A stretch of DNA of 64,000 bases from Ideonella sp. MAG2 (GCA_004359425.1 PTEU01000002.1:136409-200408), one strand, 5' to 3'. Shown: positions 1 to 8,770, counted from the stretch's first letter. A program made the numbers and translations. The notes: generated by a model from the letters alone, not told the origin.

Positions 1-53
1 CCATGGTGCTGCAAGTGGGCAAACGCCGGTTCGCGCGTGTGACCCTGTCCTGA
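1..53 (+). CDS. tyrS: 3' end of tyrosyl-tRNA synthetase (partial)
   Basis: Only the last 16 codons are present, reading [16 protein letters not shown] followed by TGA. This matches the last strand of the S4 RNA-binding domain that closes bacterial TyrS. In Burkholderiales tyrS is commonly followed by dtd, as here, which supports the call. The rest of the gene lies before the window. The fragment is very short, so the identification rests on the tail motif and on synteny. Confidence 0.6.
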   Translation, partial: MVLQVGKRRFARVTLS

Positions 54-83
54 TCGATGATTCAACCCGTGGAGATACCCACC

Positions 84-352
84 ATGTTTTTGAGCCGCCA
101 CATCGCTTTGTCCGCCTTAGCTCTGGCCCTGCCACTGAGCAGCGCAACAGCCGTGGCCAACCGGCCGAGTTCCCGCTCAACCGGGTGATCCCCTGCTGGA
201 CGGAAGGGCTGCAAAAAATGAAGCCCGGCGGCAAGGCCAAACTGACCTGCCCGCCTGACATTGCCTACGGTGCGCGCGGCGCTGGCGGCGTGATCCCACC
301 CAATGCCACCTTGCACTTCGAGGTCGAACTGCTGGGCATTGCCAAGCGCTGA
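84..352 (+). pseudogene. FKBP-type peptidyl-prolyl isomerase with internal deletion
   Basis: The ATG at 84 opens a typical Sec signal peptide ([20 protein letters not shown]), but the frame stops at 188. From about 166, in another frame, the C-terminal half of an FKBP domain follows, with the motifs [33 protein letters not shown] and [11 protein letters not shown], ending at the TGA at 352. Roughly the first half of the FKBP fold is missing and the two parts are out of frame, with the join near 162-166. An intact protein would be a periplasmic prolyl isomerase of the FkpA/Mip kind. As written it is non-functional, because of either a real deletion or a collapsed assembly gap. It lies between tyrS and dtd. 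Confidence 0.75.
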
Positions 353-373
353 GTGACGAGCTAAAGGGCACTG

Positions 374-829
374 ATGCTGGCCTTGGTCCAGCGCGTGCGG
401 CAAGCGCGCGTCGAGATTGCCACGCAGACCGTGGGCCAGATCGGCCCTGGCCTGCTGGTCTTGGTGTGTGCCGAACCCAGCGACACGCCAGTGCAGGCGG
501 CCAAGTTGGTGAGCAAGCTGCTGAAGCTGCGCATCTTCAGTGACGATGCGGGCAAGATGAATCGCAGCCTGCAAGACTTGGATGGCGCAGGCACGCCCGG
601 CGGCTTGTTGATCGTCTCGCAATTCACCCTGGCCGCCGACACCTCCAGCGGCAACCGCCCCAGCTTCACCTCTGCCGCCCCCGCCGCCCAGGGCGAGGCC
701 CTTTATGAAGCCGTGCTGCGTGAAGCCCGCGCCGCCCACCCCCAAGTGGCCTGCGGCCGCTTTGGGGCCGATATGCAGGTTCACCTGGTCAACGACGGGC
801 CAGTCACCATCCCCATGACCGTCCGGTGA
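374..829 (+). CDS. dtd: D-aminoacyl-tRNA deacylase
   Basis: This 151-aa cytosolic enzyme hydrolyses D-aminoacyl-tRNAs, which keeps D-amino acids out of translation. The two signature motifs are present: SQFTLAADT near residue 82 and the C-terminal NDGPVTIPM (the Gly-cisPro motif region). Length and start (MLALVQRVRQARVE) fit the family exactly. It sits just downstream of the tyrS end, a common association. A strong hairpin follows the stop, so transcription probably ends there. Confidence 0.95.
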   Translation: MLALVQRVRQARVEIATQTVGQIGPGLLVLVCAEPSDTPVQAAKLVSKLLKLRIFSDDAGKMNRSLQDLDGAGTPGGLLIVSQFTLAADTSSGNRPSFTSAAPAAQGEALYEAVLREARAAHPQVACGRFGADMQVHLVNDGPVTIPMTVR

Positions 830-839
830 GTCACAAGAA

Positions 840-888
840 AAAGGGCACCTCGCGGTGCCCTTGTATTGCCAGCCCAGAGTGGGCTGGC
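840..888. terminator. Paired terminator hairpins between convergent dtd and tctC
   Basis: Two inverted repeats lie between the convergent genes. The first is GGGCACC-TCGC-GGTGCCC, flanked by A and T runs (about 840-863), as expected for a bidirectional intrinsic terminator. The second is gccagccca-gag-tgggctggc (868-888), just before the tctC stop. Read directly from the sequence; function inferred. Confidence 0.75.
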
Positions 889-889
889 C

Positions 890-1870
890 TCAATCAGCGT
901 ACTGACCAGCGGCTTTGATGACGGGGCCCCATTTGTTGATTTCGGCCTCGACGAACTTCTTGTGCTCAGCACCGTTGACGCGGGCGTCGGAGATGATGAC
1001 GGCACCCAGCGCTTCCTCACGCTTGATGAACTCGGGGTCTTTCAGCGCTGCCTTCAAAGCGGTATTGACCTTGTCAAGCACCGCCTTAGGCGTGCCCTTA
1101 GGTGCGTACAGACCGTGCCAGATGGACACGTTAAAGCCCTTGACGCCTGACTCGTCCATCGTGGGCAGCTTGGCCAGCGACGGGGTGCTCAGGCGCTTGG
1201 TGGTGGTCACCGCGAAGGCCTTGACCTTGCCAGACTCGATTTGACCGGTGGTGTTGGTGGTTTGGTCGCACATGATGTCGACCTGGCCGCCCAGCAGGTC
1301 GGTCATGGCTGGAGCCGTGCCTTTGTAAGGAACGGTGGTCATGTCGATCTTCAGGCTTTGCTGGAACATCAGGCCACACAGGTGCGAAGCGGACGCCAAA
1401 CCCGCATTGGCCAAGTTGATCTTGCCTTTGTTGGCCTCCAACCACTTGGCCAACTCAGCATAGTTGTTGGCGGGCAGCGTCGAGCGCCCGATCACGGTCA
1501 TGGGCACCTCGTTGATCATGCCCACGTACTCAAAGTCTTCCAGCGTCTTGTACTGCAGGTTGCGATACAGCGCAGGCGCGGTGGCCATGCCAATGTGATG
1601 CAACAACAAGGTGTAGCCATCCGGTGCGGCTTTGGCCACCTTGGCCGCCCCTAGCGTGCCACCCGCACCGCCCACGTTTTCAATCACGATGGTCGCGCCA
1701 CCCATGGGCTTGCGCAACGCTTCAGCCAAGTCGCGCGCCACTTTGTCAGTCGGCCCCCCTGCGGCGAAAGGCACCACCACGGTGATGGGCTTCTCAGGGT
1801 ACTCGGCCGCCGCAGAAAAGGCCGCGAACGACAGTGCCGCTGCAACAGCGGTGAGGGATAAACGCTTCAT
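890..1870 (-). CDS. Tripartite tricarboxylate transporter receptor (Bug/TctC family)
   Basis: A 326-aa periplasmic solute receptor with a Sec signal peptide (MKRLSLTAVAAALSFAAFSAAA) followed by the family start YPEKPITVVVPFAAGGPTD. The body contains ENVGGAGGTLGA and the typical GYTLLLHHIG and PYKGTAPAMTDLLGGQVD blocks. Such Bug proteins capture carboxylates for TctAB permeases or for sensing, and are greatly expanded in Burkholderiales. The ATG at 1870 is chosen because AGGAG precedes it and it begins the signal peptide; the frame is open further upstream but shows no signal there. No tctAB genes are adjacent, so this is an orphan receptor and its ligand cannot be told. Confidence 0.9.
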   Translation of the reverse strand: MKRLSLTAVAAALSFAAFSAAAEYPEKPITVVVPFAAGGPTDKVARDLAEALRKPMGGATIVIENVGGAGGTLGAAKVAKAAPDGYTLLLHHIGMATAPALYRNLQYKTLEDFEYVGMINEVPMTVIGRSTLPANNYAELAKWLEANKGKINLANAGLASASHLCGLMFQQSLKIDMTTVPYKGTAPAMTDLLGGQVDIMCDQTTNTTGQIESGKVKAFAVTTTKRLSTPSLAKLPTMDESGVKGFNVSIWHGLYAPKGTPKAVLDKVNTALKAALKDPEFIKREEALGAVIISDARVNGAEHKKFVEAEINKWGPVIKAAGQYAD

Positions 1871-2011
1871 GAAGACTCCTTGCAGGATGATCAAGTGACC
1901 AGTGCACCCATCGTAGTGGCTGCGCCAAGCCTGCGAAAGTCGGAAACTACGTATCCAAAGCAGGCCTAGCCTGCCGAGAACGCCCCACCATAGACTCAGG
2001 ATGACTCCGCC

Positions 2012-2365
2012 ATGATCCGCATTGACTTGCCCCCGACCCCGCCCGAGATCGACCACCCCCGCGAAGAGCGCCGCGAAGTGGGCTGCCCCGAACGCCGCAC
2101 CTGGGTACTGCATGAAGACGCGAAAGCCGGATTGTGCGTTGGGATTTGGGAGTGCGAAGTAGGCCGCTGGCGCATTGAATTCGGCCCCCAAGAGCACGAA
2201 TACTTCATGGTGCTCTCAGGGCGATGCCGCGTGCACCGGGCAGAAGGCGGCTATGAGGAACTCGGTCCCGGCCAAGCCGTGGTGCTGCCACCGCTGTTCA
2301 AAGGCTCATTCGAAGTGCTGGAGACCATGCGCAAGCACTTTGTGATCGTGGATCAAGCTCAGTGA
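2012..2365 (+). CDS. Cupin-domain protein
   Basis: A 117-aa single-domain cupin of the type usually annotated cupin_3. The metal-binding first motif is weak, but the E-H-E-Y-F-M-V-L-S-G block (residues 63-72) and the second motif around GPGQAVVLPPLFKGSFEV are clear. Such proteins are small beta barrels, some related to ureidoglycine aminohydrolase. It is divergent from the TctC receptor gene, with a shared promoter region of about 140 bp. No enzymatic function can be assigned. Confidence 0.75.
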   Translation: MIRIDLPPTPPEIDHPREERREVGCPERRTWVLHEDAKAGLCVGIWECEVGRWRIEFGPQEHEYFMVLSGRCRVHRAEGGYEELGPGQAVVLPPLFKGSFEVLETMRKHFVIVDQAQ

Positions 2366-2464
2366 ATGGATAAGATGGCCCTCCGCGCGCAGCGACTTGC
2401 CTCGCGGCGATACCTTCGCCCCCCGCAACGCCTCGTACACAAGAATCAAGTTGAGGAGATTTCC

Positions 2465-3730
2465 GTGCGTCATTGCTTACCGACCTTTCGATTCAAGGCC
2501 CTGGTCTACTCATGGACCCTCTTGTCTTTGATCACATCCACTTCCGCTCAGGCAGCTCCCTCTTGCTCGGTGGTGGAATTGGCACCAGGAGCCTCTGCGA
2601 GTGGCGTCACGGCATTGGGCGACAAAGGTCAAGTCGCCGGATGGACCATACAGCCACCAAAAACCGTGTCTTCAACAGTGGTCTGGAAAGGGTCTCGCGT
2701 ACAGATTTACGATGGCACTATCCCTCAGTGTCGGCGCTCGGCCACCGAATTCGGCCCACCCTTGCACATCACCGCCATTTCCGCCAACGGTACGGTTGCA
2801 GGTAGTTTTGCCTGCGATCAGGGCACGATTGCGCGTGACGAGGCGTTTTGGGTCAAGCGGGTTGGTCAAGCAGCGACGATCTTCGCCCTACCAGACCCGG
2901 AAGACTGGGCGCGGTACATGCCAACCGGCGTGAGCGATGCCGGTAGCGTCGTAGGCTTGCGCACTAGCCTCATCAATCAACAGGTGATCGGACCATTTGC
3001 CCGCGGCCAGCTTGACAGCGTGACACTAGCGCCAAGAACTTTTGCGCACCTAGGCGCTGGGAATGGTGGACTGACCGCGCTCTCCAGCGGGTTGGAATCT
3101 CGATCCAATCCGCCGGCAACAGTTCGGCATGCTGCGGCCACCTGGATTGATGGAGAAAGAGCCTCCGAATGGCAACTCGCGAACGAAGGTACATCACCCT
3201 TCCTGGACTATCGCAGCGCTGCTCGATCCACCTGGATAGCGGCCATCGAGATGAACACGTGGCCGGGTGCGGTGGTGGTTCAACGCCGCGATACGGGAGA
3301 GCAAACGGCTCGCTTCGAACCTCTGCAAGACGGCGCAACATTCACGGTTGGCAAACCTGTGCTGAGCGCAAACGGGAATTGGCTAAGCTACGTAGAACAT
3401 CAGCGAATCAACCCGAGTGTGCAAACGGTGTTTCTTGTGCGGCTCAAAGATGGTCAAGCCACTGGCCCCGCACTAGCGATTGCATACGCGTCAGGAAATG
3501 TCATCTCCATCAGCAACTCGGGTCAAGTTCTCGGTCGCTTCGTGGACTCAAACAGCCGAAGTGAAAAGTGGTACGTTCGCCTCGCAACGGGAACCACCTT
3601 GGCCGTTGAAGACACCGTGAGCGGGCTCACGTCCATCAGCAATGGATTGATGAATCCTCGAGGCGATATGGCATTCACTGGTGTGTATAGAGAGAAAGGG
3701 AGTGCCTTGCGACTCAGTTGTGGCGACTAA
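2465..3730 (+). CDS. Secreted HAF-repeat (beta-propeller-like) protein
   Basis: About 421 aa. The GTG at 2465 is preferred because TTGAGGAG lies a few bases upstream and it starts a signal peptide (KALVYSWTLLSLITSTSAQAA); the open frame reaches further 5' without a signal. The body repeats a short pattern every 45-60 residues: ALGDKGQVAGW, ISANGTVAGSF, VSDAGSVVGL, LSANGNWLSY, ISNSGQVLGRF, MNPRGDMAFTG. This is the HAF-type extracellular repeat and suggests a propeller fold. Codon usage is less G+C-biased than in the neighbours, suggesting recent acquisition. No enzymatic motif is visible and the function is unknown. Confidence 0.7.
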   Translation: MRHCLPTFRFKALVYSWTLLSLITSTSAQAAPSCSVVELAPGASASGVTALGDKGQVAGWTIQPPKTVSSTVVWKGSRVQIYDGTIPQCRRSATEFGPPLHITAISANGTVAGSFACDQGTIARDEAFWVKRVGQAATIFALPDPEDWARYMPTGVSDAGSVVGLRTSLINQQVIGPFARGQLDSVTLAPRTFAHLGAGNGGLTALSSGLESRSNPPATVRHAAATWIDGERASEWQLANEGTSPFLDYRSAARSTWIAAIEMNTWPGAVVVQRRDTGEQTARFEPLQDGATFTVGKPVLSANGNWLSYVEHQRINPSVQTVFLVRLKDGQATGPALAIAYASGNVISISNSGQVLGRFVDSNSRSEKWYVRLATGTTLAVEDTVSGLTSISNGLMNPRGDMAFTGVYREKGSALRLSCGD

Positions 3731-3742
3731 AGATCTCTCACA

Positions 3743-5011
3743 TCACTGATACGAGCGCGCGTCCTCGATCACCTTGCCGTCGTTGGGCAAGCTGCCTGGG
3801 GACAGCAGTTCAATATCACTGCGCAGCTTGGTCACGTCGCGCACGGTGTCGGCAACGCGCGCGGCCAAGCCTTCGGGTTGGGCGGTCGCCTCCAGTTTCA
3901 GGGTCATGCGGTCCGAGGCCATTTCGCCTTGCACCACCAGGCGCGCCCGGCTGACCTCGGGGTGGCGTTTGACGATCTCGGCCACTTGGCCGGGGTGGAC
4001 GAACATGCCGCGCACTTTGACGGTTTGGTCGGCCCGACCCATCCAGCCCTTGATGCGCGTGTTGGTGCGGCCGGTGGGGCAAGTGCCAGGCAGCACAGCA
4101 GAGAGATCGCCTGTGCCAAAGCGCACCAAGGGGTAATCGCGGTTCAGGGTGGTGACGACCACCTCGCCGACCTCGCCTTCGGGCACGGGGTCGCCAGTGC
4201 CTGGGCGCACAATCTCCACAATCACGCCTTCGTCCAGCACCAAGCCCTCGCGGGCCGAGGTTTCATAGGCCACCAGGCCCAGGTCCGCCGTGGCATAGCA
4301 CTGGAAAGCCGTAATGCCTTGGCTCGCGAACCAGTCGCGCAGCGAGGGCGGGCAGGCTTCTCCGCTAACCATGGCCTTGCTAACACTGCGAATGTTGACC
4401 CCGGTTTCCTGGGCCTTCTCAATCAAGATTTTCAGAAAGCTGGGGGTACCGATATAGCCGTGGGGTTTGAGCTCGGCCATGGCCTGCAACTGCATCTCGG
4501 TGTTGCCCACACCGCCCGGAAAAGTGGCGCAGCCCACCGCATGAGCCCCGGTTTCCATGATGGCACCCGCCGGTGTGAGGTGGTAGCTGAAGCTGCAATG
4601 AGCCAGGTCGCCGGCCCGAAAGCCCGCGGCATAGATGGCACGCCCCATGCGCCAGTAGTCCGCGCCTTCGCCTTCGGGTTCGTAGATGGGGCCAGGGGAC
4701 TGAAACACGCGCTTGGCTCCGGTGGTGGACAGCAAGCCACGCCAACCGATGGCGGAGAACCCGCCAAAGGGGTCGCGCCCTGCAGCACGGCTGGCTTGCT
4801 GGCGCGCCAGCAGCTCGGTCTTGCGTACCACTGGCAGGCCCGTCAGCGCCGCGCGGCTGTTGATGCGACTGGCCTCAATGCCTTGGAGCAACTCGCCGAA
4901 AGCGTCAGTACGCGCCTGCGCGTGGCCGACCAAGCCCGGCAGTGCAGCCATCAAGGCCGCTTCACGCTCGGCGGGAGCACGGGTTTCCAGGGCGTCGAAA
5001 TAGTCAGTCAT
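3743..5011 (-). CDS. Phenylacetate-CoA ligase-like AMP-dependent ligase
   Basis: A 422-aa member of the PaaK family of adenylate-forming enzymes, which activate aromatic carboxylates to CoA thioesters. The nucleotide-binding loop is atypical (LLSTTGAKRVFQSPGPIYEP). Later motifs are typical: YGGIGTPS-like HGYIGTPSFLKIL, ATADLGLVAYE, VRFGTGDLSAVLPG and the C-terminal GRADQTVKVRGMFVHPGQV. It is the last gene of the liv operon and overlaps the preceding small gene by 8 bp. With the fadD-like gene at the operon's other end, it suggests uptake and CoA-activation of a carboxylate, possibly aromatic; the actual substrate is inference. Confidence 0.85.
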   Translation of the reverse strand: MTDYFDALETRAPAEREAALMAALPGLVGHAQARTDAFGELLQGIEASRINSRAALTGLPVVRKTELLARQQASRAAGRDPFGGFSAIGWRGLLSTTGAKRVFQSPGPIYEPEGEGADYWRMGRAIYAAGFRAGDLAHCSFSYHLTPAGAIMETGAHAVGCATFPGGVGNTEMQLQAMAELKPHGYIGTPSFLKILIEKAQETGVNIRSVSKAMVSGEACPPSLRDWFASQGITAFQCYATADLGLVAYETSAREGLVLDEGVIVEIVRPGTGDPVPEGEVGEVVVTTLNRDYPLVRFGTGDLSAVLPGTCPTGRTNTRIKGWMGRADQTVKVRGMFVHPGQVAEIVKRHPEVSRARLVVQGEMASDRMTLKLEATAQPEGLAARVADTVRDVTKLRSDIELLSPGSLPNDGKVIEDARSYQ

Positions 5012-5303
5012 CGTGGTCGCTCCAGGCGGAGAGCTTCTTCTTCAGCTCCGCCGAAAAGTCGCGCACTTCGGCGCCGGATTTCAAGGTCTTGCTCTGCCAG
5101 TCCGGCCCGCTGCGCTGGGGCTTCTTGACCACAGCGGCGGTCAGCACGCCATCGGCCAGAAGAAACTTGGCGATGGCCAAACCCTTGCGTTCAAACATGC
5201 CCGCGCGCTCGGTCAAGCCCATCTCGCGGGCATCGCGGCGCAAGCGCTGCAAAGCGTCTTCCGCATTGAACGGTGGGGGCGCAAAACCCCAGTCTTCGCT
5301 CAT
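5004..5303 (-). CDS. Small conserved protein in liv operon
   Basis: About 99 aa, starting MSEDWGFAPPPFNAEDALQ; the ATG at 5303 follows a GGAG. It is charged and soluble, rich in Arg and Lys toward the end (FSAELKKKLSAWSDHDD), without signal or membrane segments. It overlaps the start of the PaaK-like ligase gene by 8 bp, so the two are translationally coupled. The same small gene accompanies PaaK-like ligases in related genomes, to my recollection, but no function is known to me. Confidence 0.65.
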   Translation of the reverse strand: MSEDWGFAPPPFNAEDALQRLRRDAREMGLTERAGMFERKGLAIAKFLLADGVLTAAVVKKPQRSGPDWQSKTLKSGAEVRDFSAELKKKLSAWSDHDD

Positions 5304-5327
5304 GTCCGGCTCCAAAGTTCAAAGCAC

Positions 5328-6140
5328 TCAAGCCAACCAACGCTTGCGGCGCTTGTAGCTCTTTACGTCTTTAAAGCTCTTGCGGTCACCACCGCCCATG
5401 CCCAGGTAGAACTCTTTCACGTCTTCGTTCTCGCGCAGGTCTTTGGCGGCGCCATCCATCACGATGCGGCCGTTCTCCAGGATGTAGCCATAGTCGGCAT
5501 AGCGCAGCGCGATATTGGTGTTTTGCTCGGCCAGCAAGAAGGTGACCTTTTCTTTGGTGTTGAGGTCTTTGACGATCTCAAACACCTCTTCCACGATCTG
5601 CGGTGCCAAGCCCATGGAGGGCTCGTCCAGCAAGACCATCTTCGGGTTGGCCATCAAGGCGCGGCCAATGGCGCACATTTGCTGTTCGCCGCCCGAGGTG
5701 TAGGCCGCTTGGCTGGTGCGGCGGGTCTTGAGCCGGGGAAAGTAGTTGTAGACCTTCTCCAGCGTTTGGGCCACGGCCGCCTTGCCATCATTGCGGGTAT
5801 AGGCCCCAGTCAACAGGTTCTCTTCGATGGTGAGGTGTGCAAAGCAATGTCGCCCTTCCATCACCTGAACCACGCCACGCGCCACCATGTCGGAGGTGCT
5901 GAGCTTCTCAATGCGCTCACCACGCAACTCGATGGAGCCCTTGGTGACCTCGCCTCGTTCGCCCGCCAGCAAATTGCTCACCGCACGCAGTGTGGTCGTC
6001 TTGCCCGCGCCATTGCCCCCTAAAAGCGCCACCACCTGGCCCTCCGGCACTTGCAGGGACACGCCCTTGAGCACCAGGATCACGTGGTTGTAGATGACTT
6101 CAATGCCGTTGACGTTCAGAAGGATGTTGGGAGTGCTCAT
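5328..6140 (-). CDS. livF: Branched-chain amino-acid-type ABC transporter ATPase LivF
   Basis: A 270-aa cytoplasmic ATPase that powers the HAAT-type importer. Walker A is GGNGAGKT (residues 41-48), the signature region reads TSGGEQQMCAIGRALM (Q-rich LSGGE variant), and Walker B is MVLLDEPSMGLAP, then the H-loop region LLAEQNTN. The C-terminal extension (DRKSFKDVKSYKRRKRWLA) is longer and more basic than in E. coli LivF. It is separated from livK by 108 bp holding stacked hairpins, so its level may be set separately from the upstream genes. Confidence 0.93.
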   Translation of the reverse strand: MSTPNILLNVNGIEVIYNHVILVLKGVSLQVPEGQVVALLGGNGAGKTTTLRAVSNLLAGERGEVTKGSIELRGERIEKLSTSDMVARGVVQVMEGRHCFAHLTIEENLLTGAYTRNDGKAAVAQTLEKVYNYFPRLKTRRTSQAAYTSGGEQQMCAIGRALMANPKMVLLDEPSMGLAPQIVEEVFEIVKDLNTKEKVTFLLAEQNTNIALRYADYGYILENGRIVMDGAAKDLRENEDVKEFYLGMGGGDRKSFKDVKSYKRRKRWLA

Positions 6141-6156
6141 GGCATGCCTTTGCAGT

Positions 6157-6218
6157 GAGAGCGAATCGCTGGCTCTCTGAAACCCCGCGCGCGAGGCTTC
6201 AGAGAGGGCCCCTCTCTG
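6157..6218 (-). promoter_or_regulatory. Mutually exclusive hairpin stack between livK and livF
   Basis: In plus-strand coordinates, four segments can pair in alternative ways: gagagc (6157-6162) with gctctc (6172-6177); ctctctgaa (6173-6181) with ttcagagag (6198-6206); and cagagaggg (6200-6208) with ccctctctg (6210-6218). Adjacent pairs share bases, so forming one excludes the next. On the minus-strand transcript this looks like an attenuator or terminator/anti-terminator arrangement between livK and livF. There is no clear U-tract, so an RNA-stability or processing role is equally possible. Confidence 0.5.
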
Positions 6219-6248
6219 TGACAGAAGAGGCCCCGCGGACGCAATGGA

Positions 6249-7577
6249 TCAGGAGCCGCAATCCGCCGCGTCGCGACGGCTCAGCTTCTTCTCTGCCGCG
6301 TACTTGTCAGCGGCTTGCTTGACCATGGGCTTGATCAGCGCCTCGTCAGCTTGCAGCCAATCCGAGGTGAACTTCCAGGCCTTGCCGTCCCACTGGTGCA
6401 TGCGGGCCCAGCTACCACCCATGTGGTCAGCGCAAGAAGTGGAGACCGGACGCAGCACGCCGGCAAAGCCCAGCGCATCGAGCTTCTTTTGGTCCAGGGC
6501 CAAATTCTCCAGGCCCCAACGCACTTGCTCGCCCGTCATGACCTTGCCCTTGCCAAAGCGCTCTTGCGCGCGCTTCACGCCTTCAACGGCCAACATGGCG
6601 TGCACCAGACCGCGCATGTAGAGCACGCTGCCCACTTCTTCCTTAGGCCCCGTGCCTTGGCCCTTGGCATGGAGGGTCGCCAGGATGTCCTGCGCCACCT
6701 TGGAGTTCGGCTCGGCGCCGTGCTGCATGGTGATGGCGTTATAGCCCTTGGCACCTTCGCCCACGTCCTTCACGTCCGGCTCTGCACCAGCCCACCACAC
6801 GCCGTACATCTTGTCGCGCGGGTAGCCGGTGGCCACGGCTTCCTTCAAAGCGGCCGAGTTCATCACGCCCCAGCCCCACAGCAATGTGTAGTCAGGGCGG
6901 CTCTGCCGAATTTGCAGCCAAGTGGCTTTTTGCTCCACACCCGGGTGGGTCACCGGCAGCAATTGCACCTCAAAGCCGTGCATCTTGGCGCGCTCTTGCA
7001 GCAGAGGAATCGGCTCTTTGCCGTAGGGGCTGTCGTGATAGACCAAGGCGATCTTCTTGCCTTTGAGCTTGTCCCACCCGCCTTCGCGCTTGGCCAGTTG
7101 GCCCACCAAGATGTCTGCTGCCGTCCAGTAGGTGCCCAGCAGCGGGAAGTTCCACTTGAAGACATTGCCATCGGCCGATTCGCTGCGGCCATAGCCAGCG
7201 GTGATCAGCGGAATCTTGTCGGCCGGGGCCTTCTCGGTCAGCGCAAAGGTAACACCCGTGGACAGCGGCTGGAACACCGTGGCGCCCTTGCCTTTCAAGC
7301 GCTCATAGCACTCCACGCCCTTGTCGGTGGCATAGCCGGTTTCGCACTCTTCAAAGGCGATCTTCACGCCGTTGATGCCACCCTTGGCATTCACCAGCTT
7401 GAGATAGTCCACATGGCCGTTGGCCCAAGGCACACCGTTGGGTGCATAGGCGCCAGTGCGATACACCAGCACCGGGAAGAACTGCTCCTTGGCCTGCGCA
7501 AATGCAGGCGAAGTTGCCACAGCGGCAAGACCAGCGGCCGCCAGCACGGCCGCTTGGGCCAGGGACTTGAACTTCAT
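6249..7577 (-). CDS. livK: Branched-chain amino-acid-type ABC transporter substrate-binding protein
   Basis: A 442-aa periplasmic receptor with signal peptide MKFKSLAQAAVLAAAGLAAV ending at SPAFAQA, followed by the Peripla_BP_6 fold (FFPVLVYRTGAYAPNGVPWA, INGVKIAFEECETGY, LVYHDSPYGKEPI). The ATG at 7577 is preceded by a strong GGAGGT. At 442 aa it is longer than classical LivK (about 370) and belongs to the subgroup found beside AMP ligases in Comamonadaceae, where the ligand may be an aromatic or acyl compound and not an amino acid (inference). It is downstream of livM in the same operon. Confidence 0.88.
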   Translation of the reverse strand: MKFKSLAQAAVLAAAGLAAVATSPAFAQAKEQFFPVLVYRTGAYAPNGVPWANGHVDYLKLVNAKGGINGVKIAFEECETGYATDKGVECYERLKGKGATVFQPLSTGVTFALTEKAPADKIPLITAGYGRSESADGNVFKWNFPLLGTYWTAADILVGQLAKREGGWDKLKGKKIALVYHDSPYGKEPIPLLQERAKMHGFEVQLLPVTHPGVEQKATWLQIRQSRPDYTLLWGWGVMNSAALKEAVATGYPRDKMYGVWWAGAEPDVKDVGEGAKGYNAITMQHGAEPNSKVAQDILATLHAKGQGTGPKEEVGSVLYMRGLVHAMLAVEGVKRAQERFGKGKVMTGEQVRWGLENLALDQKKLDALGFAGVLRPVSTSCADHMGGSWARMHQWDGKAWKFTSDWLQADEALIKPMVKQAADKYAAEKKLSRRDAADCGS

Positions 7578-7665
7578 GATGTCTACCTCCAAAAAGGGGG
7601 GTGAAAAGCACACAAGGGTGCGGGACGAAAGGGGCTGTGGGGTCTTGGCCCACAACTCTAGGAAC

Positions 7666-8724
7666 TCAGTGAGGGAAGGGCCACAGACGCAGCTTCTCTT
7701 TGGCGGTGGACCACAGCCGAGCCAGGCCGTGCGGCTCCACGATCAAGAAGAAGATGATCAGCGCGCCGAAGATCATGTAGGTCAGGTGCGAGGCCGTGGC
7801 GGTGGAGAGGCCTACAGCCACGGTGAGGTTGTCCAACACAATGGGCAAGATCACGATGAAGGCAGCGCCAAAGAAGCTGCCCATGATGGAGCCCAAGCCG
7901 CCAATGATGACCATGAAGAGCAGGTCAAACGAGCGGTTGATGTTGAAGGCCGCAGGCTCCCACGAGCCCAGGTGCACAAAGCCCCACAGCGCCCCCGCCA
8001 TACCAACAAAGAAAGACGAGACCGCGAAGGCCGTCAGCTTGGCATAGACCGGGCGAATACCGATGACCGAGGCCGCCACGTCCATGTCGCGCATGGCCAT
8101 CCACTCCCGGCCAATGTGGCTGCGAACCAAGTTCTTGGCAAACCAAGCACAGACCACCACAAAGCCGAGGCAGAACCAATACTTGGCCACAGGCGAGTCG
8201 ATAGATACCCCGAAGAAGGACAGTTGACTGACGTTGACCGAACCTGAGGCCGAGTCATTGGTAAACCACTTGATCCGCAGAAAGGCCCAGTCGGTAAAGA
8301 ACTGCGCCGCCAAGGTGGCCACGGCCAAGTAAAGCCCTTTGATGCGCAGCGATGGAATGCCAAACAACACCCCAACCGCCGTGGCACACACACCGCCCAA
8401 GATGATGGCGGCCAACATCGGCATGCCTTCGACGCGGATCAAGAAGTTGTAGGCCGCATAGGCACCCACCGCCATAAAGCCGCCGGTGCCCAGGGAGATT
8501 TGGCCGCAATAGCCCACCAAGATGTTCAGACCTATGGCCGCCAGGGACAGGATCAGAAAGGGGATCAGGATGGCGCGGAATAAATACTCGCTGGCCATGA
8601 GGGGCACGCCAATCGCCGCAAAGGCCACCAGCAGGCCGATAGCCCAGCGGTCTTGCAGGATGGGAAAGATCTGCTGATCCAACCGGTAACTGGTCTTGAA
8701 CTGACCGTTTTCACGATAAATCAT
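7666..8724 (-). CDS. livM: Branched-chain amino-acid-type ABC transporter permease LivM
   Basis: A 352-aa inner-membrane permease with about nine hydrophobic segments. Diagnostic family stretches are present: GLNILVGYCGQISLGTGGFM (residues 65-84) and the cytoplasmic loop REWMAMRDMDVAASVIGI, which couples to the ATPases. It pairs with LivH to form the transmembrane channel. It is separated from livH by a 92-bp gap with a perfect hairpin, unusual in an otherwise tight operon. Confidence 0.93.
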   Translation of the reverse strand: MIYRENGQFKTSYRLDQQIFPILQDRWAIGLLVAFAAIGVPLMASEYLFRAILIPFLILSLAAIGLNILVGYCGQISLGTGGFMAVGAYAAYNFLIRVEGMPMLAAIILGGVCATAVGVLFGIPSLRIKGLYLAVATLAAQFFTDWAFLRIKWFTNDSASGSVNVSQLSFFGVSIDSPVAKYWFCLGFVVVCAWFAKNLVRSHIGREWMAMRDMDVAASVIGIRPVYAKLTAFAVSSFFVGMAGALWGFVHLGSWEPAAFNINRSFDLLFMVIIGGLGSIMGSFFGAAFIVILPIVLDNLTVAVGLSTATASHLTYMIFGALIIFFLIVEPHGLARLWSTAKEKLRLWPFPH

Positions 8725-8770
8725 GGTGTCTTACTTTCTCGGTGATCTTCTAGTTTCGGCCCGCTTCGCT

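Noticed and set aside
3878..5128. 416-codon frame antisense to the PaaK-like ligase
   Set aside because: No start signal or domain; the ligase on the opposite strand is clear.
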